From Flavivirga jejuensis (GTDB lineage Bacteria > Bacteroidota > Bacteroidia > Flavobacteriales > Flavobacteriaceae), in assembly GCF_030540765.1 (NCBI RefSeq), contig NZ_JAUOEL010000009.1:248001-312000 (forward strand): 64,000 nt of DNA. The letters are read 5' to 3'. Below are positions 44,875-53,804 of this stretch, in pieces; the first letter of the stretch is position 1, and each line of letters starts with the position of its first letter. The position numbers and the translations under genes are program-made. The notes beneath the pieces were generated by a model. It was not told the DNA's origin, searched no databases, and saw only the letters and a list, made by a program, of their open reading frames with translations.

Positions 44875-47505
44875 TCAGTCACTGAATCTTTGATTTAAAT
44901 ATATTTCAAAATCAATGTTCCAATTAAACAAAATCATACATACTTCATTTATATAGCCTTGAACATAATCAATTTGACGAAATGGTTTCAATATGGTCAT
45001 TACTTCATCTAATAACGATAATGAAAGGTCTTTGTTTTCTATTTGATTTTGATAAAATCTTGCTGTATTTATTAGCGTTCCTGCTAAAGGTAACATATGA
45101 GCTTTTAGGTTTTCTTTTGCTAATTTTCTATATATTTTTAAAGCTTCCAAAGATGATTCTTCAGCTTGTTTTAATTCATTCGTATTACGATAAAGAAGAA
45201 TTAAATTATTCAAGGCTGCTGCCACCCTAGGTAAATATTCTTTTGGGTTCTTACGTGCTAATGTTCGACTTATACTTAAAGCTTTTAAAAAAGCTTGTTT
45301 TGAATTTCCAAGATTGTTTTTATCATACAACAAAACTGCCAAATTGTTATACGTCTCTGCAATGGTCGGAGCATAAATATCATGCTGTTTTTTTACTAGT
45401 TTTTCTCTTATTTTTAATGACTTTAAATAATATGTTTCAGCCATATCATATTCTTTTTTTTCACGGTATACTATGCCTAACCCATTGAGAGCTTCGGCCA
45501 CTGCTGGCAAGTAAACACTTTTATTCTTTTTTTCAAGGTTTTGCAAAATACTCAAACACTCATACAAAGATTTTTGAGCATTTAAAAGATCGTTTTTTTT
45601 TGTTTGTAGATTAGCTATAAACTTAAGAGCCTCTGCTAATCCTTCCACATAAGCAATGGGGTTTTCTTTGGATAATTGCCTTATTATTTTAATTGCTTTT
45701 TGCAGCGATTTTTCTGCTTTTACCGGCTCATTATTTTTATTTTGGGTGTGCCCCATATTACTTAATGTATCTGCAACATCAGGCAGATAAGTTTTTGGAT
45801 TTTTTCGAGCTAATTTTTTCTTAATCTTCAAAGCTTTTTTGTAAAACTCACTAGCTTTATCTAATTCATTATTTCTAGAATATAAATAACCAAGCCCATC
45901 GTATGTTTCTGCAATAGTTGGCAAGTAAATTTCTGATTGAGTCTCTACTAGTTTTTTCTTAATCTTCAAAGCATTATCAAAGAATTGTTTTGTTCTTATA
46001 TTATCTTTTTTTTTCAGGTATAAAAGGGCCAAATTATTTACACTAGTCGACACTTCAGGCAAAAAAGTTTCTGGGTTAGTCAAAGCTAATTTTTCTCTAA
46101 TTTTTAACGCTTTAAAAAGTAACTTTTCAGCTTTCTTAAAATTACGTCTTCTTGTATAAAAACATCCAATATTATTTAAGGAGAGAGCTAATTCGGGTAA
46201 ATGCTTTTCCGGATAAACCTTTGCCTGTTTTTCAATAATCTTTAACGACTTTGAATATGAATCTTCAGCCTTATCAAAATCTTTTTTCTTTACCTGTATA
46301 ACCGCTAAACCATTAAATGCCCTTCCTATTTCAATCAAGTTAGACTTAGGATAAATTCTTTCCAATTCATTTCTGATTTCCAAAACTTCAACAATTGTTT
46401 TTTCCGCTTTTTCAAAGGCATTCATTTTTTTAAATAAAATTGATAAATTATTAAGCGTAGCTGATAAATCATGTAAACTTTGTTTAGACTTTTCCCTTTT
46501 TACTAGTTCTCTTCTCAAATTCAAAGATTTCATATAGCAATTTTCAGCATTAACAAATTCATTTTTTGAATAATGCATCCCCCCAAGGTTATTAAGAATA
46601 GCTGCTTGATTTTCCGCATATGCTTCTCCTTGATTTTCTCTAATATTCAAAGCCTCAATAAATAGTAGTTCTGCTTTTTTAAATTTATTTTTGTGTCTAT
46701 ATGCAATTGCTAAATTGTTGAGAGAATTAGCTAGTTTCGTCGAAAACTGTTTTGGAGAGGTAATGAATAATCTTTTGTAAATTTTTAAAGAACTATTAAG
46801 AATTGGATATGCTTTATTGTTTTGGTTATGTTTAAGAAGATAAACCCCGTATTTCGCTTTATAATCTGCTTCTTGATCTGTTTGTAAAGATTTTTCAACT
46901 GAAATCAAACCCTTTTCAAAAAACTCTATCGATTTATAAAATCTATCTTCAGTGGACTTTATTTCTAAATTTAAACTAGTTAATTGTGCTTTAACCAAAA
47001 ATTCAAAAGCATTACCTACAAGTTTTTGATATACTTCTTCTAGTTTTTTTTCTACATTAAAAAGAGAGATTAGCTCATCTTTAACACTTTCAAGTTTTTT
47101 AGCATTCATTGTTTCTAATGCCTGAGAAACCTGCCCTTTAAAGAACAATTCTTTAACATTTAAAATCAATTCCGTTTCTTCTACCTTTAAAAGGATTGAT
47201 GAAGTTATTAAAACATCTATTTTATATTGTTTAATTTCCTCCTCTATCTTTTTAATTTTATTATTTAATGCTATTCTCTTTTTTAGGCTTTCGAGAAGGT
47301 TAAGCTCTTTTCGCTCGAGCATAAGCTTTTTTTCTAACTTTGGAAAGTACTCTGTGTTACGAATAAATTGCAATACATCAATATTTACGTTTCCTGAATC
47401 TGACCTAATATCATTAATAGCTAATTCACACCTTTCTTCATCCATTATAATTTCCAAACAGGCCTCACTAATATTGTATTTGGAACTTAACTTAGTAGTT
47501 TTCAT
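44875..47505 (-). CDS. Tetratricopeptide-repeat protein with a distinct N-terminal domain
   Basis: 876 aa. From about residue 190 to 850 it consists of long TPR units of about 48 residues each (pattern YLPxVAxxLNNLxxLYxxKNExxKAExxYxxALKIRxxLAxxNP), at least twelve, of the kinesin-light-chain/TPR_12 type, giving a large peptide- or protein-binding solenoid. Residues 1-190 form another domain, charged and helical, that recurs as a free-standing protein in the next gene upstream. No enzyme motif and no signal peptide: a cytoplasmic scaffold or sensor. TPR proteins beside NTPases and proteases are typical of bacterial conflict systems. Confidence 0.88.
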   Translation of the reverse strand: MKTTKLSSKYNISEACLEIIMDEERCELAINDIRSDSGNVNIDVLQFIRNTEYFPKLEKKLMLERKELNLLESLKKRIALNNKIKKIEEEIKQYKIDVLITSSILLKVEETELILNVKELFFKGQVSQALETMNAKKLESVKDELISLFNVEKKLEEVYQKLVGNAFEFLVKAQLTSLNLEIKSTEDRFYKSIEFFEKGLISVEKSLQTDQEADYKAKYGVYLLKHNQNNKAYPILNSSLKIYKRLFITSPKQFSTKLANSLNNLAIAYRHKNKFKKAELLFIEALNIRENQGEAYAENQAAILNNLGGMHYSKNEFVNAENCYMKSLNLRRELVKREKSKQSLHDLSATLNNLSILFKKMNAFEKAEKTIVEVLEIRNELERIYPKSNLIEIGRAFNGLAVIQVKKKDFDKAEDSYSKSLKIIEKQAKVYPEKHLPELALSLNNIGCFYTRRRNFKKAEKLLFKALKIREKLALTNPETFLPEVSTSVNNLALLYLKKKDNIRTKQFFDNALKIKKKLVETQSEIYLPTIAETYDGLGYLYSRNNELDKASEFYKKALKIKKKLARKNPKTYLPDVADTLSNMGHTQNKNNEPVKAEKSLQKAIKIIRQLSKENPIAYVEGLAEALKFIANLQTKKNDLLNAQKSLYECLSILQNLEKKNKSVYLPAVAEALNGLGIVYREKKEYDMAETYYLKSLKIREKLVKKQHDIYAPTIAETYNNLAVLLYDKNNLGNSKQAFLKALSISRTLARKNPKEYLPRVAAALNNLILLYRNTNELKQAEESSLEALKIYRKLAKENLKAHMLPLAGTLINTARFYQNQIENKDLSLSLLDEVMTILKPFRQIDYVQGYINEVCMILFNWNIDFEIYLNQRFSD

Positions 47506-47522
47506 ACGATATGTAATTCAGG

Positions 47523-47996
47523 TTAATTTAGCAACTGATTTAGTATTCCTGACTTTCTCATTTCTAAGTATTCAACCTGTAGTAATAAGTTGAATTGATC
47601 ACTAGATAATTCACTCTCAATCAATATAGTATCTGCCTCTTTAAACCTCCCTTGGTCAAATAAGTCCCTAGCTTTTTTTAATCGCTCAGTTTTAATTTCA
47701 AGCTTGGAAAAAATATCTGCCAAATAAAGAATATCTATTTTAAAAGCCTTCTCCAACCTATATAATTTATCTAACTCGTTTGAGAAGTGTTCTTTCATTT
47801 TAATTTCTTCTTCTATTTTTAATTGATTACGTTTTTGATTGATTTCTAGATGAAGTTTTTGAAAATCAATGGAATTCATAAAAAACTGTTTGATCTTGAT
47901 ATTTGTATCCAAATCTGCTTTAATATTTGAAATTTCAGTATTTATTGAAATGGAACCATTTTTTATATATTGTAATATACTTATATTCGTGTGCAT
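47523..47996 (-). CDS. Stand-alone homologue of the TPR protein's N-terminal domain
   Basis: 157 aa, ending 17 bases upstream of the TPR gene. It matches the TPR protein's first ~150 residues in order: a short beta-like start (SISINTEISNIKADLD against NVNIDVLQ), a Lys/Glu helix pair, then KAFKIDILYLADIFSKLEIKTERLKKARDLFDQGRFKEA against YKIDVLITSSILLKVEETELILNVKELFFKGQVSQA. Sharing one domain between a short protein and a large scaffold suggests homotypic recognition, as in effector-associated or death-like adaptor domains. Function unknown. Confidence 0.75.
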   Translation of the reverse strand: MHTNISILQYIKNGSISINTEISNIKADLDTNIKIKQFFMNSIDFQKLHLEINQKRNQLKIEEEIKMKEHFSNELDKLYRLEKAFKIDILYLADIFSKLEIKTERLKKARDLFDQGRFKEADTILIESELSSDQFNLLLQVEYLEMRKSGILNQLLN

Positions 47997-48060
47997 ATTC
48001 GTGCTAGAATTTTATCAAAAATGTATTTAGAGAAAAACTTACTCACAGTTTTTATTCTTA

Positions 48061-48600
48061 TCATAAATCTAAACTAGTATTGTCTCCTGATTTAATTTGA
48101 CCAATCGAAATATTAGATTTTTCTCCTTTTATAGTTATTTTGGTATCTTTTCCGCTTTCAATTCCACTTATTTCAACACTATTTGTGCGCCTCTTGTCCT
48201 TTGATAAAATTGATGTTTTAGTTTTTGATCTATGGTTTTTTATTTTATTTAATAATAATTGGACTTTATCATCGGACATATTATTATGTTCTAGAATGGC
48301 TTCTTCGTGTTTAGTTATATATTTATGAAAAGTTTTAAAGTTTCCATCAGTAAACCAGTGAGTCAAATTATTCATCTGTCCAAAAGAAATAATGGGTTTT
48401 AGTTCGAAATTCAATATTCTTTTAAAAGAACTCATTGAAACACTTCGGTCGGGATCTTTTTCTTGTGTTTCAGACTCTATCTGTTTACAAGCCTCTTCCT
48501 TACTTATTGCAAAATAATCCTCATATCTATCCCTAATCTTTTTAACTAAAAAAAACACTCCTAATACTTCTAATTTGGCTTGTAATAACTCATTTGACAT
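48061..48600 (-). CDS. Hypothetical protein with beta-rich C-terminal tail
   Basis: 179 aa. An N-terminal helical region (LLQAKLEVLGVFFLVKKIRDR) and a middle part with SFGQMNNLTHWF. The last 40 residues alternate hydrophobic and Gly/Ser/Asn residues (SVEISGIESGKDTKITI, ISIGQIKSGDNTSLDL), a pattern of short beta strands often seen at the ends of adaptor proteins in bacterial conflict loci. I cannot name a family. First gene of the three-gene TPR operon, so it could be the adaptor for the two following proteins. Confidence 0.65.
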   Translation of the reverse strand: MSNELLQAKLEVLGVFFLVKKIRDRYEDYFAISKEEACKQIESETQEKDPDRSVSMSSFKRILNFELKPIISFGQMNNLTHWFTDGNFKTFHKYITKHEEAILEHNNMSDDKVQLLLNKIKNHRSKTKTSILSKDKRRTNSVEISGIESGKDTKITIKGEKSNISIGQIKSGDNTSLDL

Positions 48601-48799
48601 GTTTTTTGCTTTTAGTTAATTTTTTTTTCGGTCATGAGCGGTCATGACTTATTGCCAACAACTCTTCTTTATATTTTGCTCCCATCTTAATCTCACTGCT
48701 AGCATAGTGAATTAAGGAAATGCTTGGCCAAGCGAGTACCGTGTAAAAATCCAGTCGCCAAAATTCTAGATCATTTTGAACTGGTTAAATACAAAAGTC

Positions 48800-48961
48800 A
48801 TGTGTATACGCTTAGTTTACCTAATGATATTATCCCTTTTTTTAGGAATAATGTCCTGTACTCCCGATAGTATCGAGGATACAACATTTGAGCAACCAAA
48901 ACCGTTGGCCTCTGATCCACCATCTGAAGACCCAGGTGAGCCTGTAGATCCTAACGGATAA
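48800..48961 (+). CDS. Small lipoprotein
   Basis: 53 aa from the ATG at 48800; a TTG 8 codons earlier is a weaker choice. Hydrophobic signal (LVYLMILSLFLGIMS) with lipobox GIMSC, then a short acidic Pro-rich tail (SDPPSEDPGEPVDPNG). It is encoded on the opposite strand between the two leftward operons and has its own terminator, so it is a separate unit. Similar tiny lipoproteins are common in Flavobacteriia; role unknown. Confidence 0.65.
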   Translation: MCIRLVYLMILSLFLGIMSCTPDSIEDTTFEQPKPLASDPPSEDPGEPVDPNG

Positions 48962-48974
48962 ACAATTGTTCTAT

Positions 48975-49018
48975 TAATCCGCAAAGGGTACCCGATATCA
49001 GGTATTCCTTGCGGATTA
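48975..49018 (+). terminator. Hairpin terminator after the small lipoprotein gene
   Basis: Perfect 10-bp stem TAATCCGCAA / TTGCGGATTA with a partly paired inner part (GGGTACC / GGTATTCC). Both flanks are AT-rich, so it may work in both directions. It begins 13 bases after the stop codon. The remaining gap to 49308 shows nothing else. Confidence 0.65.
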
Positions 49019-49308
49019 TATATTTAAACTATCTACTCCTTCTCTATTGGTATTTTTAAATACCTAGTTAATAAATCAATGTTTTCTCATATATCAAATT
49101 TATCAAATAAAATATACAGAATCAAAATATATTTATTCAATACATAAAATGAACAAAATTTATATCTAGTTAATTTAAAATAGATTGAAAAGTCACTTCC
49201 TTATAAAATTATAAGATATTGAGTTTACTTGTAAAATAAACTTTTAGACCATAAACAACAAGAATAAAACAAGAAACTTAAAAAAGATGGAAATATTGAT
49301 AGTTTATT

Positions 49309-50412
49309 TTATAATTTATCCAATAAATGGTTAATATTGGCATTAGCATCCCGCTGTTTGCTATTCATTAATTCCAATACAACATCAGACAAATAGGAGT
49401 ATTCTTTAAAATCAAATCTATAGTTTCTAAAATACCAAGACAATATAGCCAATACCTGTTTTAATTTTTTAACCTGTGATTCATCGTCATCTGAAGCTCT
49501 AAACTTCTTGTCTATATCTCCTAATATTTTCTCAATGGCCTTTTTTAATGCATCATTACAAAGCTTATACTGACTAATAGCTTTTTTTAATCGATCAAGT
49601 TTAACAGATGTTGCTGTAATCTGACTGAGTTGATCTAGCGCTTTTTTTACTTGCTGTTCATTGTATGGCTGTTCTAAAACTTCTTTAGCGGCAAAATACA
49701 AACTCAACTCCTTTAACATCATATAGGTTTTTGGATCATTTTTTTGTGCAAATTGCAAATCTCGTATAACTACCTTTTTTGTAGAGGAAATTATCAAGTC
49801 ATCAAAACTGCCAGAACTATAATTGGCTTTAAACTTATCAAATACTTCTTGTTGTCCTTTTTTTTGTCCTTCTATGTATTTCTTATTAGCTATAGCTTCG
49901 GTTTTACTTTTGTTGTCCTTTATAATGTTATCTCTATTTACAATACTATTTTTTAATTCAGTTATACTATCGTTTTTTTGCCGAAGCTTCTCTTCAAATG
50001 AAACAACCCGTTTATGTTCCTCCTCTTGTCTATCTATCAATATACTATTGTATTTCACTTTTAAATTATCAAATAGGGACTGTAATGATTTGCTTTCATT
50101 CTCCTTTTCTACTAATATACCTGTTATACTATCTGTTAATTTTTTAATAGTATTTTTCAACTTATCTTCGTCTTGAACCTGAGTTTGTAGTTGATCTATT
50201 TTGATGTGTAGACCTTTTAATGTAGTATCTGCTTTTTTTTTATTGCTTGATATAGTTTCTTGCTGCTTTACATTAACTCTTTTTAAACTATCCCTTTCAG
50301 TACTAATTTGCTCAATCCTATCCAATAATTGATCTACTAGTGGATTTTCTTGAGCTTTTATATGAATGGTAATCAAGAAAAGGAACATGAAAAAAAATGC
50401 CGATTGTTTCAT
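49309..50412 (-). CDS. Secreted coiled-coil protein
   Basis: 367 aa. Signal peptide (SAFFFMFLFLITIHIKAQ) followed by a long coiled coil, residues about 25-200 (heptads such as LLDRIEQISTERDSLKR), then a helical domain. Last gene of the operon, 10 bases after the preceding one. Likely periplasmic, able to span part of the envelope and meet the extracytoplasmic parts of the operon's membrane proteins. No enzymatic motif. Confidence 0.78.
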   Translation of the reverse strand: MKQSAFFFMFLFLITIHIKAQENPLVDQLLDRIEQISTERDSLKRVNVKQQETISSNKKKADTTLKGLHIKIDQLQTQVQDEDKLKNTIKKLTDSITGILVEKENESKSLQSLFDNLKVKYNSILIDRQEEEHKRVVSFEEKLRQKNDSITELKNSIVNRDNIIKDNKSKTEAIANKKYIEGQKKGQQEVFDKFKANYSSGSFDDLIISSTKKVVIRDLQFAQKNDPKTYMMLKELSLYFAAKEVLEQPYNEQQVKKALDQLSQITATSVKLDRLKKAISQYKLCNDALKKAIEKILGDIDKKFRASDDDESQVKKLKQVLAILSWYFRNYRFDFKEYSYLSDVVLELMNSKQRDANANINHLLDKL

Positions 50413-50422
50413 CTTAAATAGT

Positions 50423-51343
50423 TTAGTTATTATTTTTTAATTGAAAAAAATCATAGGCCTTTCGGTTATCTGTTCTTAATAAATCATTCAAGTCGATATA
50501 TACTTGTCGATATGTATTATTGTAAATCCAATAACTCTTGTTCTTTAAAACTTTTAACTGTTTATTTAAAGGCATGTAAAGTTGATCATAATAATTGGTA
50601 TGGTATTCGAAATTTTGGTACCGATTAGAATGGTGCTTAATCTTATTATGTAAGTAGCTTATATGTTTGTCAAGTAACATCTGTGGTATATTTCTTAAAC
50701 CGTTCTTTAAACGCATACAGTTGTTTAAGTTAAAACTCCCTATACCACTTCTTAAGTGCATTTTAGCAGTTTTCAACTTGTTTCTGACATCTGGAAACTG
50801 ATCATCCAAGTTATAACTAGAGTAACGAAATCGTTTACAGGACGACAAAAAACGGTTCACTTCATAATATTTTGATAAAACAAGATTTATACTATCTAAA
50901 TAGATAGAAATCTTACCATCCGATTGTAAATAGGTAGAAGATCGTAAAGTATCCATCTCTCTTTTTATAAAACGTAAGTCTTCATTTGGCCATTCCTCGT
51001 TATTAAATACTGCCTTGGCTTGGTCTATAAACTTATCGGTATAGGTCGCATAGAGATCCTTACTCAAGATGTCCTGCCATTTGTCGTTAGTCTTTCCTTT
51101 TCCTAGTAACCTTTGCCTGTGATAGTCATCAATACGATATTGCACAGCTTTATAAAATTCATGACTAAAGGTATGATTAGGCATTTTACCTAAGGAATCT
51201 ATTTCTTTCTCGATACGCTTTATATACCCTGGTTCTGACGGAGGCGGCGATGGAGGAGGTGGATTAGATGTTATATTTTCCCATGCAAAATAGCCCAGTG
51301 CCGAGATTACAGTAATAGTAAATATAATTTTAATTATTTTCAT
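50423..51343 (-). CDS. Membrane-anchored protein of unknown function
   Basis: 306 aa. One N-terminal helix (IIFTITVISALGYFAW) serves as anchor or uncleaved signal, followed by a Pro-rich spacer (PPPPSPPPSEPG) and a helical, Lys/Tyr-rich domain that probably sits in the periplasm. No known family. Its start overlaps the end of the upstream gene by 14 bases, implying translational coupling and a stoichiometric role in the complex. Confidence 0.75.
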   Translation of the reverse strand: MKIIKIIFTITVISALGYFAWENITSNPPPPSPPPSEPGYIKRIEKEIDSLGKMPNHTFSHEFYKAVQYRIDDYHRQRLLGKGKTNDKWQDILSKDLYATYTDKFIDQAKAVFNNEEWPNEDLRFIKREMDTLRSSTYLQSDGKISIYLDSINLVLSKYYEVNRFLSSCKRFRYSSYNLDDQFPDVRNKLKTAKMHLRSGIGSFNLNNCMRLKNGLRNIPQMLLDKHISYLHNKIKHHSNRYQNFEYHTNYYDQLYMPLNKQLKVLKNKSYWIYNNTYRQVYIDLNDLLRTDNRKAYDFFQLKNNN

Positions 51344-53798
51344 TAATAATTGTGTTTTTCGTTTGAGTTAATTCTTCATTATATAGTTTCCTCAAACCGT
51401 TAACATCTCTACGTTCAAACATTTCATGTCTTTCTCTAAAAGGAATTCTGCTGAAAGGCAAAAATTCTTCATTACCCTTAACTATTATATTCAGAAATGA
51501 TTTTATGCGATTTTTATCGCTTATGTTATAGTCTTGATGAAGGTCAACGTAATCATCCATTTGTGGAATATTATTATCTTTTTCAACCAAGGTCCAAAAT
51601 TTACTTTCAAATTCTTTTTCTTTTATTTCATCTTGTTGAATTTGTATTTTTTCTGACTTTTTATCATCATCAACTTTAGAATTTTCAGGTATTTTTTTAT
51701 CTATTTTAACAACACTCGTTCCATCTTCGAGATTAGAATTAAATTGATCGATTTTTTTGTTTATATTATTAACCAAATCATTTAAATCTAATATGTTTTC
51801 AATTACTAATCCTCTTAAGTAATTTCTTATAGTCGGAGTAATCGAATCAGGAATGCTCCTTATGGTCTTTCCAAATTCATTTTGATTACTTGAATAACCA
51901 AACTTTTTTAATTTATTAATATCTCCAGATTCAATGAAAGTGATAAGTACGAGGGAGCTATCTATTTTCTTACAAGCTTTAATTTTTAGTTTGCTGGTAT
52001 CAACGTTACGATTGCAGTTTTCATCTTTAAAATCTGATAAGTATTTTTTATCTAGAGTATTTCCATTACAATAAATTATAACTTTTTCTAATTTATCTTT
52101 TAGCTCAACAATATCCTCTTGATTTGTAATCTCTTCTGATTTTTCATAATCCACAAAAACGAGTAAAAAGAAAACTGCAAATGTGGTAATCACAATAGTC
52201 ACAACCATAAACAACGGTTTCATATACCATTTTCTACTATACTGAGCCACCAAGGTTCCATCTTGTAATCTAAATTCATCAAACAGCCAACCTTTCTTCG
52301 GTTGAATAGAATCTCTCACATCATTACCGTCTATAAAATGGGAGTATCTAGCCTCACCATCTTTTAATTCTCCATGCTCTCCGGAATTTATATTATATTT
52401 TTTTGAATGCCCATCTATGATTTCATCTTTCTTAATTATTCTTTTTAGACGAACAATTAAAGGGTTCGGATATGTATCTGGACAATAATGAGTGTGATAC
52501 TGTTCATAATCTGAGTTTGTAATTATAATTTCACATGTATTCTTTATTTCACTACCTTTAAATATAACTTTATTGTTATGAGGTTGTTCTCTTTTGTCAT
52601 TAATCTTTAAATCAAAATCGTACACCATATTACCATTATCAGAATCGACAACTCTAAATTCGACCTCTTTAAATTCCTCTAATACAATACTTAACACCCC
52701 TTTTAGGTTACTCGGAGTAAATTGTTTGCGTTCATGCATATTCCCTTTTTCTGCGCTAATCAGCCACTGTTGCCCCAGTTCTTCTCCTGTAAAAGTTAGA
52801 GTATCGTTTTCTACTTTTTTTTTGACATCATCTTTATAATGTTTACATTCCAAAATAGCATCATTTACAACTTGCCCCATTTGCTCAAATACTCTTAGCT
52901 TTATCTTTTTGGTTTCAGCTATTAATTGTATTTCTTTTTTTACTCTAACAATGCCATTATCTGCAGATAAATACTGTTTGATTTTAGTATCATTTATTTT
53001 TCCAACTACTCCAATAGTTTTATAGTAGTTTTTAGTAATTTTTATGCTTATAGTATCATCTTCTCTAATGGTATCATTATTAGTGAGCTTAACACCGTTA
53101 GTCTTAAGCTCTATAGTTTTTCCAGAAATATCTCTTACTAAAAAGTCTTTTATAATATAGCTTGGATTATTAAGATTTATATGCCCTGTAATATTTTTTT
53201 GGGGATCGTGTCGTAAGGCATTAAGTGGATCTTGAAGAGTGTTTTTTAAGTGCATAGATATAAAAAACACTTGCCAAAAAGGTCTGTACTCAACTTGGTA
53301 AGGAGCCTCAAAATACTTTTTTAACTCATCATCACTATTATAGTAGATATACGCTGCCTCACCTGATTCTTGTGGTTGAATTTCTGGGTATATCTCTCTG
53401 ACTAAATCTTTTTTATATTGATTGATCAAGGTATTTACAAAAGTCCAATCTTCTTGTACAATACCAAGATTACCATCTGATGTGTAATTATTTTTATAAT
53501 TCCCTACTAAATTGTCAAGCAAGTTTTTTATCGCCTCACCAGGTAATTTATTGGTGCTATCAATATATACCGAAAAGGCTACATTACCAACAGCACGACG
53601 CTCAACATCTCTTATTATCAAGTATTTGGTAAACACACAACCATAATCGGCAAAACTAATAGAATAAGCCGATTCTCCAACAGATGAACCATCATTACGA
53701 TCTATTCGTCTAACATCTCGGGCTACAGATCGTGGCATTTCCTTAGTATGATAAAGGATTTTATATCCCCCTTTTGTACCATGAACAACAACTTCCAT
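51330..53798 (-). CDS. Membrane protein with GTPase-associated-protein (GAP1)-like N-terminus
   Basis: 822 aa. The N-terminus (VVVHGTKGGYKILYHTK, followed by SISFADYGCVFTKYLI) resembles the N-terminal domain of the proteins named GTPase-associated protein 1 from comparative genomics of bacterial GTPase conflict systems; this is a resemblance, not a confirmed hit. Residues about 220-500 look like repeated beta-sandwich domains. A single membrane helix lies near 525-547 (MVVTIVITTFAVFFLLVF), then an extracytoplasmic helical region. It directly follows a P-loop GTPase gene with a 6-base gap. So the cytoplasmic part could dock the GTPase and transmit a signal across the membrane. Confidence 0.7.
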   Translation of the reverse strand: MEVVVHGTKGGYKILYHTKEMPRSVARDVRRIDRNDGSSVGESAYSISFADYGCVFTKYLIIRDVERRAVGNVAFSVYIDSTNKLPGEAIKNLLDNLVGNYKNNYTSDGNLGIVQEDWTFVNTLINQYKKDLVREIYPEIQPQESGEAAYIYYNSDDELKKYFEAPYQVEYRPFWQVFFISMHLKNTLQDPLNALRHDPQKNITGHINLNNPSYIIKDFLVRDISGKTIELKTNGVKLTNNDTIREDDTISIKITKNYYKTIGVVGKINDTKIKQYLSADNGIVRVKKEIQLIAETKKIKLRVFEQMGQVVNDAILECKHYKDDVKKKVENDTLTFTGEELGQQWLISAEKGNMHERKQFTPSNLKGVLSIVLEEFKEVEFRVVDSDNGNMVYDFDLKINDKREQPHNNKVIFKGSEIKNTCEIIITNSDYEQYHTHYCPDTYPNPLIVRLKRIIKKDEIIDGHSKKYNINSGEHGELKDGEARYSHFIDGNDVRDSIQPKKGWLFDEFRLQDGTLVAQYSRKWYMKPLFMVVTIVITTFAVFFLLVFVDYEKSEEITNQEDIVELKDKLEKVIIYCNGNTLDKKYLSDFKDENCNRNVDTSKLKIKACKKIDSSLVLITFIESGDINKLKKFGYSSNQNEFGKTIRSIPDSITPTIRNYLRGLVIENILDLNDLVNNINKKIDQFNSNLEDGTSVVKIDKKIPENSKVDDDKKSEKIQIQQDEIKEKEFESKFWTLVEKDNNIPQMDDYVDLHQDYNISDKNRIKSFLNIIVKGNEEFLPFSRIPFRERHEMFERRDVNGLRKLYNEELTQTKNTIINENN

Positions 53799-53804
53799 AG
53801 GCGA

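Noticed and set aside
45000-46700. Periodic DNA repeats that might be a CRISPR array
   Set aside because: The ~144-base period comes from 48-residue TPR units in an open frame; units are diverged and there are no constant repeats with unique spacers.
49744-50176. Plus-strand ORFs opposite the secreted coiled-coil gene
   Set aside because: Low-complexity Leu/Ser/Phe-rich translations that are typical antisense shadows of Lys/Glu-rich coiled coils.
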